Part shown: one piece after another, positions 35,384 to 43,797 of the stretch
Numbering within the stretch: the stretch's first letter is position 1
Layout: each line of letters starts with the position of its first letter
From: Lachnospiraceae bacterium
Lineage (GTDB): Bacteria > Bacillota > Clostridia > Lachnospirales > Lachnospiraceae
Length of the DNA stretch: 64,000 nt
Assembly: GCA_017550425.1 (NCBI GenBank)
Contig: JAFZPG010000014.1
Coordinates: 1-64,000, forward strand
Direction of reading: 5' to 3'
The notes under the pieces: model-generated
Seen by the model: only the letters and a program-made list of their open reading frames with translations
Told to the model about the DNA's origin: nothing
Database searches by the model: none
Translations under genes and position numbers: made by a program

Positions 35384-36436
35384 ATGTTCGGCAATATGCT
35401 GTTCGCTCCGGAGCATACTCCGGATGAAGTCATCCGCATCAGCAGCGGCGTCATCAACTGGCAGATCTGTCTGGTCGTATTCCTGCTCGTGATGCTTTTG
35501 TTTATGTTTTTGTATGTCCGTAATGCATTTTCCGGATATTTCATGGCGATCCTTTGGGGAGCGCTCGGATGCTATCTGTATCATCAGTGCTTCGAGATCC
35601 TGGTAAACGTCATTCGTTCGATCGGCCTGGCGGTTTTTATCAGCGACGAAGGCGGAACGGTCTCGTTGCATCCGGTAGCTCCGTTTGTCAGCGTCATCTT
35701 TGTATTTTTGGAAGCGGTCGTACTGGTTGCCTGGTTTTTTGCTTTCTATAAGTTCTTTATTCTTTTGAAGCAAAAACCAACCATGGGCTCCACGGTAAAT
35801 GTGACCTTTGGCTATCTGTTCATGGAGTACATGCTGTATTTTGTCAATCTGGTGATTTCCGTACTCACTGCCAAAACGATCAATACAAAAGAGAATTTCG
35901 CCGAACTTACGGCAAAAATGAATGAAGATGGCATCAAAAATCTGGATAAATATCTGGAAGAGGTCAATGCTTATGATACCTTATATTCGATAGGATCGAT
36001 CATTCTGTTTATCTCCCTGATCTTCTTTGTCGTTGCCATGACGTTCTTCATCCACAGTTATATGAGCAAAAAGGAGGCAAAACCCTGCTTTGCTACGGCC
36101 GTCATGTTTGTGGGCGTTTACCTTTTGTGGGATCGAACACTTCTGGTAAGTGACATGGGCGTCTTCACACCGCTTATCAAACTGTTCGTCTCAGTCGTTG
36201 GAGCGATCTTTGCGTTGAAGACACTGAAGGAGAACTGCCCGGAGCAGTATCAGTTGTTTATCGGTAAGTTTAAAAAAGGCCCGATCCATTTGTTCTTCCA
36301 TAAAACGCCGAGTGACAAACCCGGAGTGCAGAAAGGATCGAATTCCAAGATCGCTTCCAAAGCCTCGAAGCATGCAAGAGTCGGAAACTTCAGCGATCTG
36401 CACAAACTCGATAAGAAAGATAAAAAAGATCAATAA
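35384..36436 (+). CDS. Polytopic membrane protein, unknown
   Basis: 350 aa, not recognised. About seven to eight hydrophobic segments occupy residues 25-290, ending in a basic, Ser/Lys-rich cytosolic tail (about 300-350). No enzyme motif was seen. Its own promoter with an internal palindrome suggests dedicated regulation. GAGG precedes the start. A bidirectional terminator follows. Confidence 0.7.
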   Translation: MFGNMLFAPEHTPDEVIRISSGVINWQICLVVFLLVMLLFMFLYVRNAFSGYFMAILWGALGCYLYHQCFEILVNVIRSIGLAVFISDEGGTVSLHPVAPFVSVIFVFLEAVVLVAWFFAFYKFFILLKQKPTMGSTVNVTFGYLFMEYMLYFVNLVISVLTAKTINTKENFAELTAKMNEDGIKNLDKYLEEVNAYDTLYSIGSIILFISLIFFVVAMTFFIHSYMSKKEAKPCFATAVMFVGVYLLWDRTLLVSDMGVFTPLIKLFVSVVGAIFALKTLKENCPEQYQLFIGKFKKGPIHLFFHKTPSDKPGVQKGSNSKIASKASKHARVGNFSDLHKLDKKDKKDQ

Positions 36437-36440
36437 TAAA

Positions 36441-36476
36441 ACCGGGACTGCCGTGATGGACAGTCCCGGTATTTTT
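36441..36476. terminator. Bidirectional terminator
   Basis: ACCGGGACTG (36441-36450) pairs with CAGTCCCGGT (36461-36470); T-rich on both sides. Confidence 0.9.
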
Positions 36477-39132
36477 ATGCTTTTTTACGACGTGTGATCG
36501 ACAAAAGCCGATAGCGGAGTTTCTGTCGGAAGGACAGTTTGGACTCCAGTTTTTGCTTCGCGTCGGTCAGAAGTACGGTCGTCTCGTTGTATCTGTCATC
36601 CGAGATCTCATCCGGCCCATAGGCCGCGTCTTCCAGGAACTTTTTCAGAGAGCCGGCTTTCTCCTCGGAGAAAGCGTGCTTTTCCTGCATTTCCCGTGTG
36701 AAATCGCCGTAGAGCAGATCGTCTTTGGATAGAAGCCCGAAGAACGAGTATTTACGGCAAATGCCTCGATAGCGTTCGATAATGCTTAAGTTTTTTCCGC
36801 TGTGGAAGTATTCTGGTTTCTTATTCTCACGCAGGCAGATCAGAATGAAACGGATGATGGCCAGGATCGCGACACCGACACCGATGATCAAAAGGAAGCG
36901 GGTCAAAAGTTTTGTCGCAAACGTGAGATCGACCTGCAACAGTCCGGTTACTGGAGAGAAATCAATATCGTCCAGGAAACTGCCGCCATTCCAGAACTCG
37001 TATTCGGATTCATCATCCTGATCTCCATTGATACCTACTGTGAATTCAAACGGCACCCAGCCGAGTTCGGGGAACCAGATCTCGACCCAGGCGTGTCCCG
37101 ATGCATCCGAGACGGGAACTTTTACCACAGGAGCATCGTTAAATTGACTGGGACCTTCATGCATGGTCGAAGCGTCGATATCATTTTGAATCTCGGAATT
37201 CGATGAAACATCGGAAAATGAGAACATGTAGCCTTCGACATATCTGGCAGGAATATTCATGCTACGCAAGAGCATGACAGCCGAGGAAGCAAAATGTTGG
37301 CAGAATCCGTGTTTGTTTTTCGTCAGGAAGTACAGGATGAAATCTTCATTTCTCGGAAGGTTACCGGGGTTTAGTGTATAGGTATATCCTGAGAAGAATT
37401 CCTGAAGTTGTTCGACACGATCGAGGACACTTCCGTGGAACCCTTGTTCTTCACAGATCGATTTCAACGCGAGATACAGTTTAGGCTGGTTGGGATCAAC
37501 TTCGGATATGGTCCTCATACGTTTCAGGTAGGATTTATCACTGATGATGATGTATTGATCCAGATCCATGCCAAGGGGTTGTAATTCCGGCTGATCCGAA
37601 ACCTCCGGAGTGTAGTCAAACGCACGATATCGCTCAACATCAGACATGGATCCCGCACTTGGAAGCAGTTGGTAGTATTCGTAGGTATATTGTTTTTTCT
37701 GATGCTCGGCATTCGTAAAATGATCGAATTCGGGAGCATAATGAACCAGATAATCAAAGGCATCCCGCTTTTCGGATTTTTGACGTGTACGGATCTTGTA
37801 TTCGAGGGTCGGGTGAGAGCGGTAATCTTCGATAGAATAATAGGGGACCAGTGCACCGCGTTCATTCATAGGATGCACATGGATCGTAGCTTTGTATACG
37901 GAATCGTGAAGCGGGTGTTCGGAATCTTCATAGATCTGCTTCAGGGTATTATGGGCCTGATACTCATACTTCTCGATGATCGACATGTCGGCATCGATAT
38001 AATCGCTCCATGTTTCCCCGGTATAAAAATCTCCGATATACTGTCGTATGTACACAGGTTCGTAACTGGCAGGAACATAATCGACTTCCAGTACGGTCTG
38101 AAATGTCGGAGAGACCTTGCCGCTGCGGTACAGGTTACCGTACGATGTCATGCTGCCCAGCGTACTGCCTTTGAAGAAGCCGCCCAAACCTTCCGTAAAG
38201 AAGATCCGGGCATAATCCTCCGTGCTTTCTTTCATGGCAGCCCATTCGCTCGGCGTGGAAAATCTGTTTTGCGGATAGATCAGATTGCTGAGAACGACCA
38301 TGAAGAGGAGGATGCCGACAACAAAACCGGAGGTCTGTGCCATGACAACGCCGTTGGATGTGCTTCGATAGAGATGCCGGTCATTGGAGTGTTTTATGAC
38401 ATTGTATTTACGCAATCGGTCCGGAAGATTGTACTGTTGTGTGCTTTTGAGGATGACCATGCTCATCATGCAAAAAGCGTAGGACAGATAGTGGATCGGC
38501 GCCGGAGTGTAGTCGAAATAGAAGGTGAGCATCCAGAACGGGGCCGAAACCATCAGGACTACGATGGTGCCCATAAAGTTGTTTATCAGGAAGTTCAGGA
38601 AGATGACGCTTACGATCCCGATGTAGAGATAGAACAGGGGGATCGTAACGGCACGGTCGCCGATCACCTCGTTGTAAGTACGGATGGCAGAAGTGTTTAA
38701 TTCATATGAAGCAGTTTCAAATGTAATATTGATAATGGCGTTCAGACCGGAGTTGATATAGTAGTATCCCGAGGTCGAAATAACGACGAAGAAAAGAAAG
38801 AACAGGATGTAACCGACGGTCCTGCATAAGCCGTTATAATTGAAAAAACCGACCAGGATCGCAAACGGAAACAGTATGAGAGGAACGATCGCAATATGAT
38901 TTGAGATCTCATATGCATTGTTCATCATCGTGATGGGTGTATAGACCAACAAGAAGAGCAGGAGACCGCGGAAGATGCAGGAATAGGCGCGTGCCGGCGA
39001 CGGGAGGTCAACATTGCGCTCTATAAGAAAACCCTGCCGGCGCGATTTGTGTGCCAGCATGGAGTTTTGCCTGCTCTGATTTCCCGAGCGTATGAACTCC
39101 CAGGGACGGATCTTCTTATCCTGTATCTGCAT
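36475..39132 (-). CDS. Transglutaminase-like (TgpA-type) membrane protein
   Basis: 885 aa. The N-terminal part has about six to seven membrane helices, then a periplasm-facing (outside) region with a transglutaminase core. Catalytic Cys611 lies in HGFCQHFASSA and His680 in ASGHAWVEIW; the following GWVPFEF is a common variant of the acidic strand. A further membrane helix (about residues 780-800) and a cytosolic DUF4129-like tail follow. Third gene of a moxR-DUF58-transglutaminase operon. Such operons are widespread; their substrate is unknown, but they may build or crosslink a cell-surface component. Confidence 0.85.
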   Translation of the reverse strand: MQIQDKKIRPWEFIRSGNQSRQNSMLAHKSRRQGFLIERNVDLPSPARAYSCIFRGLLLFLLVYTPITMMNNAYEISNHIAIVPLILFPFAILVGFFNYNGLCRTVGYILFFLFFVVISTSGYYYINSGLNAIINITFETASYELNTSAIRTYNEVIGDRAVTIPLFYLYIGIVSVIFLNFLINNFMGTIVVLMVSAPFWMLTFYFDYTPAPIHYLSYAFCMMSMVILKSTQQYNLPDRLRKYNVIKHSNDRHLYRSTSNGVVMAQTSGFVVGILLFMVVLSNLIYPQNRFSTPSEWAAMKESTEDYARIFFTEGLGGFFKGSTLGSMTSYGNLYRSGKVSPTFQTVLEVDYVPASYEPVYIRQYIGDFYTGETWSDYIDADMSIIEKYEYQAHNTLKQIYEDSEHPLHDSVYKATIHVHPMNERGALVPYYSIEDYRSHPTLEYKIRTRQKSEKRDAFDYLVHYAPEFDHFTNAEHQKKQYTYEYYQLLPSAGSMSDVERYRAFDYTPEVSDQPELQPLGMDLDQYIIISDKSYLKRMRTISEVDPNQPKLYLALKSICEEQGFHGSVLDRVEQLQEFFSGYTYTLNPGNLPRNEDFILYFLTKNKHGFCQHFASSAVMLLRSMNIPARYVEGYMFSFSDVSSNSEIQNDIDASTMHEGPSQFNDAPVVKVPVSDASGHAWVEIWFPELGWVPFEFTVGINGDQDDESEYEFWNGGSFLDDIDFSPVTGLLQVDLTFATKLLTRFLLIIGVGVAILAIIRFILICLRENKKPEYFHSGKNLSIIERYRGICRKYSFFGLLSKDDLLYGDFTREMQEKHAFSEEKAGSLKKFLEDAAYGPDEISDDRYNETTVLLTDAKQKLESKLSFRQKLRYRLLSITRRKKA

Positions 39133-39154
39133 AGGTTCAGTCCTTTAGTATCAT

Positions 39155-40279
39155 TTAATCACGATGAACGACGGATACCGTTTCGATGTCGTTACCGAAG
39201 AGAAATGTATGGTTGAATGTTACGTTTTGCGAGACCGAATGTATGTAAAAGAAATCCCTGTAATTGTCATCGGTCTTCGTAAAGTATTCGAAGGTGATCA
39301 TCGGATCGGCGACCGGCTCTTCGTAGAAAAGGATACGATAGACGTCGTTCAGATCGGAACGGCGGGTCACCTCCATGCTTTTGAGTTCGGTCATGCGCTG
39401 CGAATACCAGCATACGAGGATGGGGCGTTTTTCGCTCAATAACTGAGAGGCCAGAGTCTCAAGCATATCAAAAGCAGAATCGAAACCTTCGATAAGGTCA
39501 GCCTGTGCATCCTCTTTGTCTTTATAAACACGTTTGTTTTGCACTTTCGGCCGATAGAGATCCAGAAGGATGCAGGCATCATTGTCCGAGAGGGAGCCGA
39601 ACTGCTTTACCATGATCTCGCCGGCTTTTACACTGAGCTTCCAGTGGATGGTGTTTAAGCGGTCTCCGGGGCGGTATTCCAGAACATCGATCATCTGGGT
39701 CGCATCATTGCCCACCACATCACTTTCGGACAGTTCAACGTTTCCGCTGCCGCCGACGGCCATGGTGGAGAAACGATCATTCAGACGAATCGGAAGGACC
39801 AAAATATCTTTTTTCAGTTCGGAATTGCGTCTGAAAGTGATAAAGTTCAGATAATCGGGAATGCGGATCTGACTCAATGAGACCTGCAGGTAACCGGAAT
39901 AGAGGATGGACAGAGGGATCGTTACCGTCTGTTCACTGCGTATCCGAAGGCCGGTCCAGATGGTGTGGATATCGTCGTTCGGGTAGAACAGATTGGATAT
40001 CTTTAAATCCAACAGGTGTTTCGGAATCGGGAAGATCGTAGGATTGCGCATGCCGATCGTAACCTCCAGATCGGCTCCTTTGGTGATGACATCGGGCAGA
40101 TGCCAGAAATATTCGGTGCGTCGGATCACGTAACGCGCCAGGAGAACGGAGACGAACGGAAATAATATGAAAAAGAACAGTAATATCGCGAAAAAATAAA
40201 GCCGGAAGAAGCGCAGCCCCCAAAATAAGGCGGCCAATGTGATCACGTATCCGACGATCCGCAGGATCTTTTTAATCAT
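39155..40279 (-). CDS. DUF58 domain membrane protein
   Basis: 374 aa. Two membrane helices near the N-terminus (about 5-25 and 28-48) precede the DUF58 domain with YRPGDRLNTIHWKLS near residues 205-220, the family signature. DUF58 proteins resemble von Willebrand A-domain partners of MoxR ATPases. It lies 12 nt after moxR on the same transcript and 22 nt before the transglutaminase gene. Confidence 0.9.
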   Translation of the reverse strand: MIKKILRIVGYVITLAALFWGLRFFRLYFFAILLFFFILFPFVSVLLARYVIRRTEYFWHLPDVITKGADLEVTIGMRNPTIFPIPKHLLDLKISNLFYPNDDIHTIWTGLRIRSEQTVTIPLSILYSGYLQVSLSQIRIPDYLNFITFRRNSELKKDILVLPIRLNDRFSTMAVGGSGNVELSESDVVGNDATQMIDVLEYRPGDRLNTIHWKLSVKAGEIMVKQFGSLSDNDACILLDLYRPKVQNKRVYKDKEDAQADLIEGFDSAFDMLETLASQLLSEKRPILVCWYSQRMTELKSMEVTRRSDLNDVYRILFYEEPVADPMITFEYFTKTDDNYRDFFYIHSVSQNVTFNHTFLFGNDIETVSVVHRD

Positions 40280-40291
40280 AGAGTCTCCTGA

Positions 40292-41218
40292 TCACATTTT
40301 GGGAAGCGGTGTCTGGTCAACGATGGCCTTCATTGCGGTTTCCAGTGTGAAACCGTTCATTTTGGCCTTGGAACTGAGCACGAGACGATGCGAAGAAACA
40401 TCGCTGAAGATCGATTGAACATGTTCCGGAAGAACATAACTGCAGTTTTCGATAAATGCAGTCGCCTGAGCCATCTTAAGCAAAGAGAGGGAAGCACGTG
40501 GACTTAAGCCTAAAGAAAAGTAGGTCTCATTACGTGTGGCTTCGGTCAGACGAACGATATAATCATAGATGCTGTCATGGACGAAGATCTTTTTGGCCTC
40601 CTGCTGCATGGTTGCAACGTCATCATGTTCGAGCAGCCCGCTCAATGTATTAAGGACGTCGCCGACATTGCCCTTCAGGATCGCGACTGCGTTATCGTGA
40701 TCCGGGTAGCCCATCGAAAGGCGGATCATGAAACGGTCGAGCTGGGATTCGGGAAGCTTCTGCGTTCCGGAAGAACCGAAGGGGTTCTGCGTCGCGATTA
40801 CGATGAAAGGAGACGGGAGCGCACGGGTCACGCCGTCAACGGTCGCTTTGGCTTCCTCCATGACTTCGAGAAGGGCGGACTGCGTCTTAGGGGATGTACG
40901 GTTGATCTCATCTGCCAAAAAGAGGTTGCAGAATACGGCTCCTTCCTTATATTCGAAGCTGCCGGTCTGATTGTTGTATAAATTGAAACCGATGAGATCG
41001 CTGGGAAGTACATCGGGTGTAAACTGCATACGTTTATATTTTAATGACATGGTGCGGGATACGGTGACGGCGAGAGTGGTCTTTCCTACACCCGGGATAT
41101 CTTCCAGAAGAATATGTCCGCCCGCAATGATGGCGGATAGCAATTTATAGATGATATCATCCTTTCCTTTGATGACCTGTCCGATCTGTTTGGTAACTGC
41201 TTCGATCTTTGCGTTCAT
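40292..41218 (-). CDS. MoxR-family AAA ATPase
   Basis: 308 aa. Walker A is GVGKTTLA near residue 41, Walker B FLADEINRTSPK, then sensor ATQNPFGSSG, a second Arg region (QLDRFMIRLSMGYP) and a MoxR-type lid. MoxR ATPases remodel or insert metal cofactors or regulate membrane partners. First gene of the operon; its leader is structured (41247-41307). Confidence 0.93.
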   Translation of the reverse strand: MNAKIEAVTKQIGQVIKGKDDIIYKLLSAIIAGGHILLEDIPGVGKTTLAVTVSRTMSLKYKRMQFTPDVLPSDLIGFNLYNNQTGSFEYKEGAVFCNLFLADEINRTSPKTQSALLEVMEEAKATVDGVTRALPSPFIVIATQNPFGSSGTQKLPESQLDRFMIRLSMGYPDHDNAVAILKGNVGDVLNTLSGLLEHDDVATMQQEAKKIFVHDSIYDYIVRLTEATRNETYFSLGLSPRASLSLLKMAQATAFIENCSYVLPEHVQSIFSDVSSHRLVLSSKAKMNGFTLETAMKAIVDQTPLPKM

Positions 41219-41246
41219 GTGTATACTCCCTCATTCCTGAATACGT

Positions 41247-41307
41247 ATTTGTGCGCACCGGACGCACACAGCCGGCCCGAGATCATCCTTCGGAAGGACG
41301 CACAAAT
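41247..41307 (-). promoter_or_regulatory. Structured leader of the moxR operon
   Basis: ATTTGTGCG/CGCACAAAT (41247-41255 with 41299-41307) forms a 9-bp closing stem. Inside it are a TCCTTC-G-GAAGGA hairpin and a CCGG/CCGG pairing, which makes a possible three-way junction between promoter and start codon. No known riboswitch consensus was recognised. Confidence 0.45.
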
Positions 41308-41317
41308 GACTCTTTTA

Positions 41318-41346
41318 ATTGTAGCATAATCGCTTATGAAAGTAAA
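41318..41346 (-). promoter_or_regulatory. Promoter of the moxR operon
   Basis: Minus strand: TTTACT (41346-41341), 17-bp spacer, TACAAT (41323-41318). The leader is about 95 nt. Confidence 0.75.
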
Positions 41347-41378
41347 GAAACGAATATAAGAAGAGAACGGTCATTGCG

Positions 41379-41407
41379 TTGACATTCTTATGGGGATAGG
41401 CTAAAAT
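41379..41407 (+). promoter_or_regulatory. Promoter of the EAL gene
   Basis: TTGACA (41379-41384), 17-bp spacer, TAAAAT (41402-41407). The leader of about 90 nt holds G/C-rich repeats that could fold (CGGGG with CCCCG). Confidence 0.8.
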
Positions 41408-41499
41408 AAAAAACAGCGGGGTGAAGTGGAGAGCGCCCCCGAAGGGCTTTGAAATGGAAAAATAAGGAAGACAAAAAGTATCATATACGTGGAGGTTAT

Positions 41500-43314
41500 A
41501 TGAGTAAAAACAACATGGACCGTGAGTTTAATCACTGGTATGAAGAGATGATGATCTGGTTGATGGGGATCGTTTTGTTTGCGACCATGGCCGTCATCTT
41601 TGAGATAAAATCCATCGTTTTTTTGTCGCTTGTTTGCGCGATCGTGCTGTGCTGGCGACTTTATAAACTGCAGAGATTGTATAATTATTATAAGACAAAT
41701 CTGAACATCATGCGCGAGTGTTTCTCGGATGTCGCCATTTTTACGTGGGTCAGCGCCTTCCATACGGTGCTGGTCTCGGGTAACAGCCAGATGCTTGTAG
41801 ATGACTGGGTGCCCATGAGCGAGACGATGTCACGGGAGCAGCTCGAAGTCCTGCTCGGAAAGATCACCGAGACGGTCGAAAATAAAGAAGAGAAGATCTA
41901 TAAGATCCGCGTTTCGAACCGGGATAAATATATTCAGATTCGTTATCAGCGTGAGCGTGGCATGCAGGTCTACATACTCTCGGATGTTACGGATATGATC
42001 ACGAATAAGGCCGAATTGATCTCCTATACCTACTATGACATGGCCACGAAACTTCTGTCGAAGGATGCCATGGTTAAGCGGGTCGAGGAGATGATGGTAT
42101 CGCATCCCCAATACGGCGGTTATACGTTCCTGGAGATTTCCGGTGTCGATCGTGCCACGACGCAGCAGAAAGAGAAGATCAACGCCGGCTTGGATGCGAT
42201 CTCTAAGTTGATCAAACGCCATGAGCAGAATAATTCAGTGGTCTGCGGTCGTATCTCGAAGACCCGGTTTGCTCTGTACTATGTTAATACAAATGAGATA
42301 GATGCATATAAGCGTGCGGTCGCTCTGTCCGATGAGATCATCAGCTATTTGGAGAGTTTTAATGAGCTGAATAATACGAAGCTTCGGTTTGCAGGTGGTT
42401 TTGCGCATTTCCCGACGCAGGGCAAGACGTATGCCGAACTGGTCTCAAAGGTCGATTTTGCTCTGTTTGAGGCGACCTCACAGAGACTGAACCGCATTAT
42501 CGAGTTCTCGGATGATGTTTATGCTGAGCGTGAAGAGAAATACATGCGCGTGCAGACCTTTAACCGTATCATCAACGGGAATCTGTTCGATTATCAGTTT
42601 CAGCCCATTGTCAGCGCGCATAACGGTGAGATCTTTGCATTTGAGGCTTTGATGCGCCCCCGTACGGATGTGCCGATGACACCGAGCGAGATCATCGCGA
42701 TCGCGAAGGAAGAGGGACGCTTAAGCGAAGTTGAGCATTTGACATTTTCCAATACGATGCGTATCCTGAGTGAGAACCGTGATATCTTCGCCTCAAAGAA
42801 GATGTTTATCAACAGTATTCCGGACTGTTATGTTCCGGATGAATATTTTGAACAGCTGATCGAGCAGTACGGACCGATGCTGGACCGCATCGTCGTGGAG
42901 ATCACGGAAGAACATGATCTGAGTGACCAGATGGATGAGATCATCAAAAAGCGTTACCGCAATCATAACATCATGGTCGCGCTGGATGATTTCGGAAGCG
43001 GTTATGCCAACGAATCCAACCTGTTGCGTTGCCAGCCGGATTTCGTGAAGATCGACCGGTCCCTGATCGTGGATATCGATAAGGATTCCAAGAAACAGCA
43101 TCTGGTCGGCAATATCGTAAGTTATGCAAACCAGCATGGCATTAAAGTCATCGCCGAAGGTATCGAGACGGATGATGAGCTCCGTGCCGCGATCGAACTG
43201 AATGTCGATCTGATCCAGGGCTTCTGTACATCGAAACCCAGATCGGTCATGCTTTTGGAGATCTCCCAGGAAGTGACCGAACGTATCATTACTCTAAACA
43301 AGAAGGCTGTTTAA
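41500..43314 (+). CDS. Membrane EAL phosphodiesterase with degenerate GGDEF domain
   Basis: 604 aa. Two membrane helices (about residues 18-58) are followed by a small sensor-like region, a GGDEF-type domain (about 175-320) and an EAL domain (about 360-600). The GGDEF active site reads SKTR instead of GGDE (in CGRISKTRFALYY), so it cannot make c-di-GMP. The EAL site looks complete: EALMR, DDFGSGYAN, FVKIDRS and AEGIE. It should degrade c-di-GMP. ATG 41500 follows GGAGG at 41491-41495; residues before it in the same frame are leader. Confidence 0.9.
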   Translation: MSKNNMDREFNHWYEEMMIWLMGIVLFATMAVIFEIKSIVFLSLVCAIVLCWRLYKLQRLYNYYKTNLNIMRECFSDVAIFTWVSAFHTVLVSGNSQMLVDDWVPMSETMSREQLEVLLGKITETVENKEEKIYKIRVSNRDKYIQIRYQRERGMQVYILSDVTDMITNKAELISYTYYDMATKLLSKDAMVKRVEEMMVSHPQYGGYTFLEISGVDRATTQQKEKINAGLDAISKLIKRHEQNNSVVCGRISKTRFALYYVNTNEIDAYKRAVALSDEIISYLESFNELNNTKLRFAGGFAHFPTQGKTYAELVSKVDFALFEATSQRLNRIIEFSDDVYAEREEKYMRVQTFNRIINGNLFDYQFQPIVSAHNGEIFAFEALMRPRTDVPMTPSEIIAIAKEEGRLSEVEHLTFSNTMRILSENRDIFASKKMFINSIPDCYVPDEYFEQLIEQYGPMLDRIVVEITEEHDLSDQMDEIIKKRYRNHNIMVALDDFGSGYANESNLLRCQPDFVKIDRSLIVDIDKDSKKQHLVGNIVSYANQHGIKVIAEGIETDDELRAAIELNVDLIQGFCTSKPRSVMLLEISQEVTERIITLNKKAV

Positions 43315-43325
43315 TATAGCAAGAA

Positions 43326-43353
43326 CACCCGCGGATGATCTCATCTGCGGGTG
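43326..43353. terminator. Terminator between EAL gene and ssrA
   Basis: CACCCGC (43326-43332) pairs with GCGGGTG (43347-43353), with GATGA/TCATC extending it inside. It is followed by CTCTTTAT on the plus strand and by a weak T-tract on the minus strand. Confidence 0.75.
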
Positions 43354-43375
43354 CTCTTTATACGTCCATGAAAAA

Positions 43376-43721
43376 TGGAGCTGAGGGGAATCGAACCCCT
43401 GTCCGAAAACCCATTCATCGCAAGTTCTCCCATCACAGTCATTCTTTAGTTTTCCCTCCTATATGCACAGAAGGACAGGCGCATATAAAAGGTAGCTTCA
43501 TCAATGTTCCGGCCCCGCAAAGCTTAGGGGCAGGAGTGGCGCATCAAGTCGATGCCGGTTCGTAAGCGATGCGGGACTTACGGCCGACAGCTGCACTTAG
43601 GCAGCAAATGCAAAATTATTATCTTCTGCGTTTATATTTAAGTTTTCCGTTTTGGTATGCAGTCACGGTCTGCAGATGGCTGTCACGATTGCAAAATCCC
43701 CGTCGAAACCAGTACAACCCC
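43376..43721 (-). ncRNA. ssrA: tmRNA
   Basis: The 5' end (minus strand) has GGGGUUGU, then UACUGGUUUCGACGGGGAUU; the 3' end has the T-arm-like GGGGUUCGAUUCCCC and CAGCUCC, pairing with the 5' GGGGUUG. CCA is not encoded (sequence continues ATTTTT). The tag frame reads from GCA at 43629 to TAA at 43597, giving AEDNNFAFAA. tmRNA rescues stalled ribosomes with SmpB and marks the product for proteolysis. Length about 346 nt. The end FAFAA differs from the commoner FALAA or YALAA. Confidence 0.95.
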
Positions 43722-43759
43722 GTTGTAAGGTTTATGCAAAAGATATTGTTCGCGAAAGT

Positions 43760-43788
43760 AGTATAAGGGATATTTCGGAAAATGTCAA
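43760..43788 (-). promoter_or_regulatory. Promoter of ssrA
   Basis: Minus strand: TTGACA (43788-43783), 17-bp spacer, TATACT (43765-43760). It sits about 40 nt before the mature 5' end, allowing RNase P processing. Confidence 0.85.
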
Positions 43789-43797
43789 CATCCGGGA

